Origin: Alphaproteobacteria bacterium | Lineage (GTDB): Bacteria; Pseudomonadota; Alphaproteobacteria; Micropepsales; Micropepsaceae | DNA length: 9,327 bases | NCBI GenBank assembly: GCA_015654715.1 | Contig: JAATGK010000294.1 | Span: 1-9,327, forward strand | Direction of reading: 5' to 3' | Position numbers and translations under genes: made by a program | The notes under the pieces: model-generated | Databases searched by the model: none | What the model saw: the letters and a program-made list of their open reading frames with translations, nothing else | What the model was told of the DNA's origin: nothing | Shown: positions 7,300-9,327 of the stretch, one piece after another | Position numbering within the stretch: the stretch's first letter is position 1 | How the letters are laid out: each line of letters opens with the position of its first letter

Positions 7300-7321
7300 T
7301 TCATGGTATTTTTCATGGTAT
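7300..7321. repeat. Short tandem repeat of TTCATGGTAT
   Basis: Two exact 10-base copies lie 12 bases apart, separated by TT. They are close to the end of the second IS fragment and to the AT-rich tract. Two copies are too few to infer an iteron or origin. Confidence 0.5.
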
Positions 7322-7523
7322 GTGCAGTGCGAAGTTCTGTAACGCATTGATTATACTAAATAAAAACGAACAAAAAATAATCGCGTGGGAATGAGGCACA
7401 AGGTGCCGGACGCTATCGACTTTCGGCACAACGGCAGGGGCTGTGGTCAACTGCGATCCTCGGCATAAGCAGGCGAAAATTTAAGCGTCAAATCTCCGCC
7501 GCCCTGATTTTCGCCCTTGCCCC

Positions 7524-7552
7524 TTGATGCCCCGCTGGGGCCACACTACCTT
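7524..7552 (+). promoter_or_regulatory. Weak candidate promoter of the aldo/keto reductase gene
   Basis: TTGATG (7524-7529) and TACCTT (7547-7552) are 17 bases apart. The -10 match is poor. The spacing and the short distance to the gene (start codon at 7606) are the main support. Confidence 0.25.
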
Positions 7553-7605
7553 TGTGCAGAATTGAACGACGTCGAAAATGCACCCAAGACACATGAGGTC
7601 GGCAC

Positions 7606-8691
7606 ATGGCGCTTGAACATTACGTCACCCTTGGTCGTTCCGGTCTTCGTGTCAGCCCTTTCTGTCTGGGCACCATGACCTTCGGTGAAGATCTCGGCTG
7701 GGGATCCTCGATTGAGGAATCCAAACAGATCATCGACCGCTACATCGAACTCGGCGGCAATTTCATCGATACGGCGAATTTCTATACCAAGAGCCATTCG
7801 GAAAAGATCATCGGCGATCATATCGGCAAGGATAAAGCCCGCCGCGATCGGCTGGTGATCGCGACCAAGTTCAGCGGCAATCTCTACCCCGGCGATCCCA
7901 ATGGCGGCGGTTCAAGCCGCAAAGCCATCGTCAACGCGGCCGAAAACTCGCTGCGGCGGCTTCAGACCGATTATATCGACCTTTATTGGCTGCACATCTG
8001 GGATCAGAACACGCCCATCGAAGAGACCATGGCGGCCCTCGACGATCTCGTGCGTGCCGGCAAGGTCCGCTATATCGGCATCTCCGATACGCCGGCCTGG
8101 AAAATCGCTCAAGCCAATACCTTGGCGCAGTTTCGCGGCTGGTCGGCGTTCGTGGCGCTGCAGATCGAGTACTCGCTCCTCGAACGCAGCGTCGAGCAAG
8201 ACCTCGTCCCGCTGGCGTTGGAATTCGATCTCGGCATCACGCCTTGGTCGCCGCTAAAGAGCGGCGCTTTAAGCGGCAAGTACACGCGCGCCGCCGCGGG
8301 AACCGTGCAAGGCGGTCGTGGCGCGCTGGTCGAAAGTTTTCTGAACGAGAAGACGTATGTGGTCATCGATCAGCTCGAAATCATCGCCAAGGCCCACGGC
8401 ACATCGGTCGCCGCTGTCTCGCTGGCATGGCTTTCGGCCAAGCCCGGCGTCACATCGCCGATCATCGGCGCGCGGCGTCTCGCGCAACTGGAAGACAATA
8501 TCAAAGCGCTTGACGTCAAACTGACGACCGGCGAAATCGCAAAGCTCGACGAACTGACTCAGCCCAAGTTCGGTTTCCCGCAGAACATGCTGGCGATGGC
8601 GCCGGCGATCCTCAACGGCGGCACCAGCGTCAATGGCGTTTCGGCGCCGCCGTCCGGTTTCGTGATGCTGAAAGGCGAGAAGCCCTACTAA
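7606..8691 (+). CDS. Aldo/keto reductase (NADPH-dependent oxidoreductase)
   Basis: A complete 361-residue enzyme of the aldo/keto reductase superfamily, which reduces aldehydes or ketones with NAD(P)H in the cytoplasm. It begins with the typical LGRSGLRVSPFCLGTMTFG. The catalytic tetrad is in place: Asp55 and Tyr60 (FIDTANFYTKSHSEKIIG), Lys88 (IATKFSG) and His130 (LYWLHIWD). The cofactor-binding block SPIIGARRLAQLEDNI begins at residue 284. Length and motifs match the larger bacterial AKRs of the Tas/YajO/YghZ kind. ATG 7606 is supported by GAGG at 7595-7598, 7 bases upstream. It is monocistronic and converges on a regulator gene with 3 bases between stop codons. The substrate cannot be told from sequence; it may be a sugar-derived or xenobiotic carbonyl compound. 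Confidence 0.93.
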   Translation: MALEHYVTLGRSGLRVSPFCLGTMTFGEDLGWGSSIEESKQIIDRYIELGGNFIDTANFYTKSHSEKIIGDHIGKDKARRDRLVIATKFSGNLYPGDPNGGGSSRKAIVNAAENSLRRLQTDYIDLYWLHIWDQNTPIEETMAALDDLVRAGKVRYIGISDTPAWKIAQANTLAQFRGWSAFVALQIEYSLLERSVEQDLVPLALEFDLGITPWSPLKSGALSGKYTRAAAGTVQGGRGALVESFLNEKTYVVIDQLEIIAKAHGTSVAAVSLAWLSAKPGVTSPIIGARRLAQLEDNIKALDVKLTTGEIAKLDELTQPKFGFPQNMLAMAPAILNGGTSVNGVSAPPSGFVMLKGEKPY

Positions 8692-8694
8692 GCG

Positions 8695-9327
8695 CTAGGC
8701 TTCGATCAGCGACTTGATCCGTTCGGCATCCGCCGGTGTCGTCGGGTTATAGACCACCAGGCTGAGGTCCGTGCGGCCGTCGACCGCAAAGGCCGAATAT
8801 TCGAAGGCGAACGGGCCGAGGACCGGGTGGCGGATGTGTTTGACAATCTCGCCATGAGGGCCGCGAACATCGTTGTCGCGCCACATCGCGGTGAACTCGG
8901 GACTGCGGCGGCAGAGGTCCTCGACGAGAGGCTCCACCTCCGCTGCGGCACCGGCGCGGGCCGCGTCCGCCCGGAACGCGCCTAACACGAACCGCGCCAC
9001 GCTTTCCCAATCGTATTGCACGGCGCGGGCGCGCGGATCGAGGAAGATGAAGCGCAGGATGTTGCGCTCTTCCGGCGGCAGCGCTCCGTAATCCGTCAGC
9101 ATCACGGTCGCCGCCCGGTTCCACGCCACGACATCCCAGATGGCGGTCCGGATCACGGCGGGGCTCGGGTCGAGCGCATCGAGCACGCGCTGCAGCCGCG
9201 GCGTGACGCCGTCGTTCTTGTGATAGCGCGCTTCGGGTGGACGGCCGAGACCGAGCAGGAAAAGGTGCTCGCGCTCGACATCCGTCAGCATCAGGGCGCG
9301 CGCGATGCGGTCGAGCACGTCGGCCGA
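8695..9327 (-). CDS. XRE-family regulator with MmyB-like ligand-binding domain, 5'-truncated by the window edge
   Basis: The 210 visible residues are the C-terminal part of an MmyB-type transcriptional regulator. They begin SADVLDRIARALMLTDVERE, the usual end of the XRE helix-turn-helix, then LFLLGLGRPPEARY. The MmyB-like domain follows: RLQRVLDALDPSPAVI, WDVVAWNRAA, LPPEERNILRFIFLDPRAR, and near the end HPVLGPFAFEYSAFAVDGR and LSLVVYNPTTPADAERIKSL. Such proteins, common in actinobacteria and proteobacteria, pair an N-terminal DNA-binding domain with a PAS-like domain that in a crystal structure held a fatty acid. The frame stays open to the window edge and the first 50-70 residues, including most of the DNA-binding domain, are outside; a GTG at 9318 is not a credible start. 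It may regulate the facing aldo/keto reductase gene, which is inference from position only. Confidence 0.88.
   Translation of the reverse strand, partial: SADVLDRIARALMLTDVEREHLFLLGLGRPPEARYHKNDGVTPRLQRVLDALDPSPAVIRTAIWDVVAWNRAATVMLTDYGALPPEERNILRFIFLDPRARAVQYDWESVARFVLGAFRADAARAGAAAEVEPLVEDLCRRSPEFTAMWRDNDVRGPHGEIVKHIRHPVLGPFAFEYSAFAVDGRTDLSLVVYNPTTPADAERIKSLIEA

Larger units (their letters stand above)
7209..7605. other. Intergenic region upstream of the aldo/keto reductase
   Basis: No gene is supported in these 397 bases. The region contains two copies of TTCATGGTAT in tandem (7300-7309 and 7312-7321, 12-base period). A very AT-rich tract follows at about 7340-7382, in contrast to the GC-rich surroundings. 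A candidate promoter for the downstream gene lies near 7524-7552. The AT tract could be an upstream element, a protein-binding site or a former insertion junction. Confidence 0.45.

Noticed and set aside
8679..8703. GAAGCC and GGCTTC arms spanning both convergent stop codons, as a bidirectional terminator
   Set aside because: The stem is only 6 bp with a 13-base loop and no T-tract, so it is within what chance would produce in GC-rich DNA.
1..9327. CRISPR arrays, rRNA genes, tRNA genes, riboswitches
   Set aside because: No regularly spaced repeats, tRNA-like cloverleaf or recognisable rRNA segments were seen on reading both strands.

Overview
The window is GC-rich DNA with alphaproteobacterial-looking proteins. 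A Rhizomicrobium, Caulobacter or Sphingomonas-like plant-polymer degrader would fit, but the genus is a guess. It reads as a carbohydrate and redox accessory region with a toxin-antitoxin module and old insertion-sequence debris in its middle.

Left part (1-3500): the 3' part of a GH115 xylan alpha-1,2-glucuronidase gene runs to 2664. Facing it is a glycerate 2-kinase (MOFRL family) gene on the minus strand that keeps only its C-terminal 60 percent or so. A small hairpin lies between the two convergent stop codons.

Middle (3500-7260): a complete hipB-hipA type II toxin-antitoxin operon (3779-5396) is preceded by a well-defined control region. Two 37-bp operators of identical layout (15-bp half-site, 7-bp spacer, 15-bp half-site) flank a sigma70-type promoter. 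Downstream lie two decayed fragments of IS1182-type transposases (5579-6180 and about 7069-7208). Between them is an orphan minus-strand gene for a 157-residue protein with four membrane segments. About 390 bases upstream of that gene and about 400 bases after the second fragment carry no gene I can support.

Right part (7606-9327): an intact aldo/keto reductase gene converges, with only 3 bp between stop codons, on a minus-strand gene for an MmyB-type XRE regulator. The regulator's DNA-binding N-terminus lies beyond the window.

Interpretation: the hipBA and IS block appears to have been placed next to, or to have replaced, the 5' half of the glycerate kinase gene. The most informative signal is the duplicated hipBA operator, which predicts cooperative autorepression. 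HipBA, GH115, glycerate kinase, IS1182, AKR and MmyB-type regulators are all known families. I did not find a convincing wholly new system.
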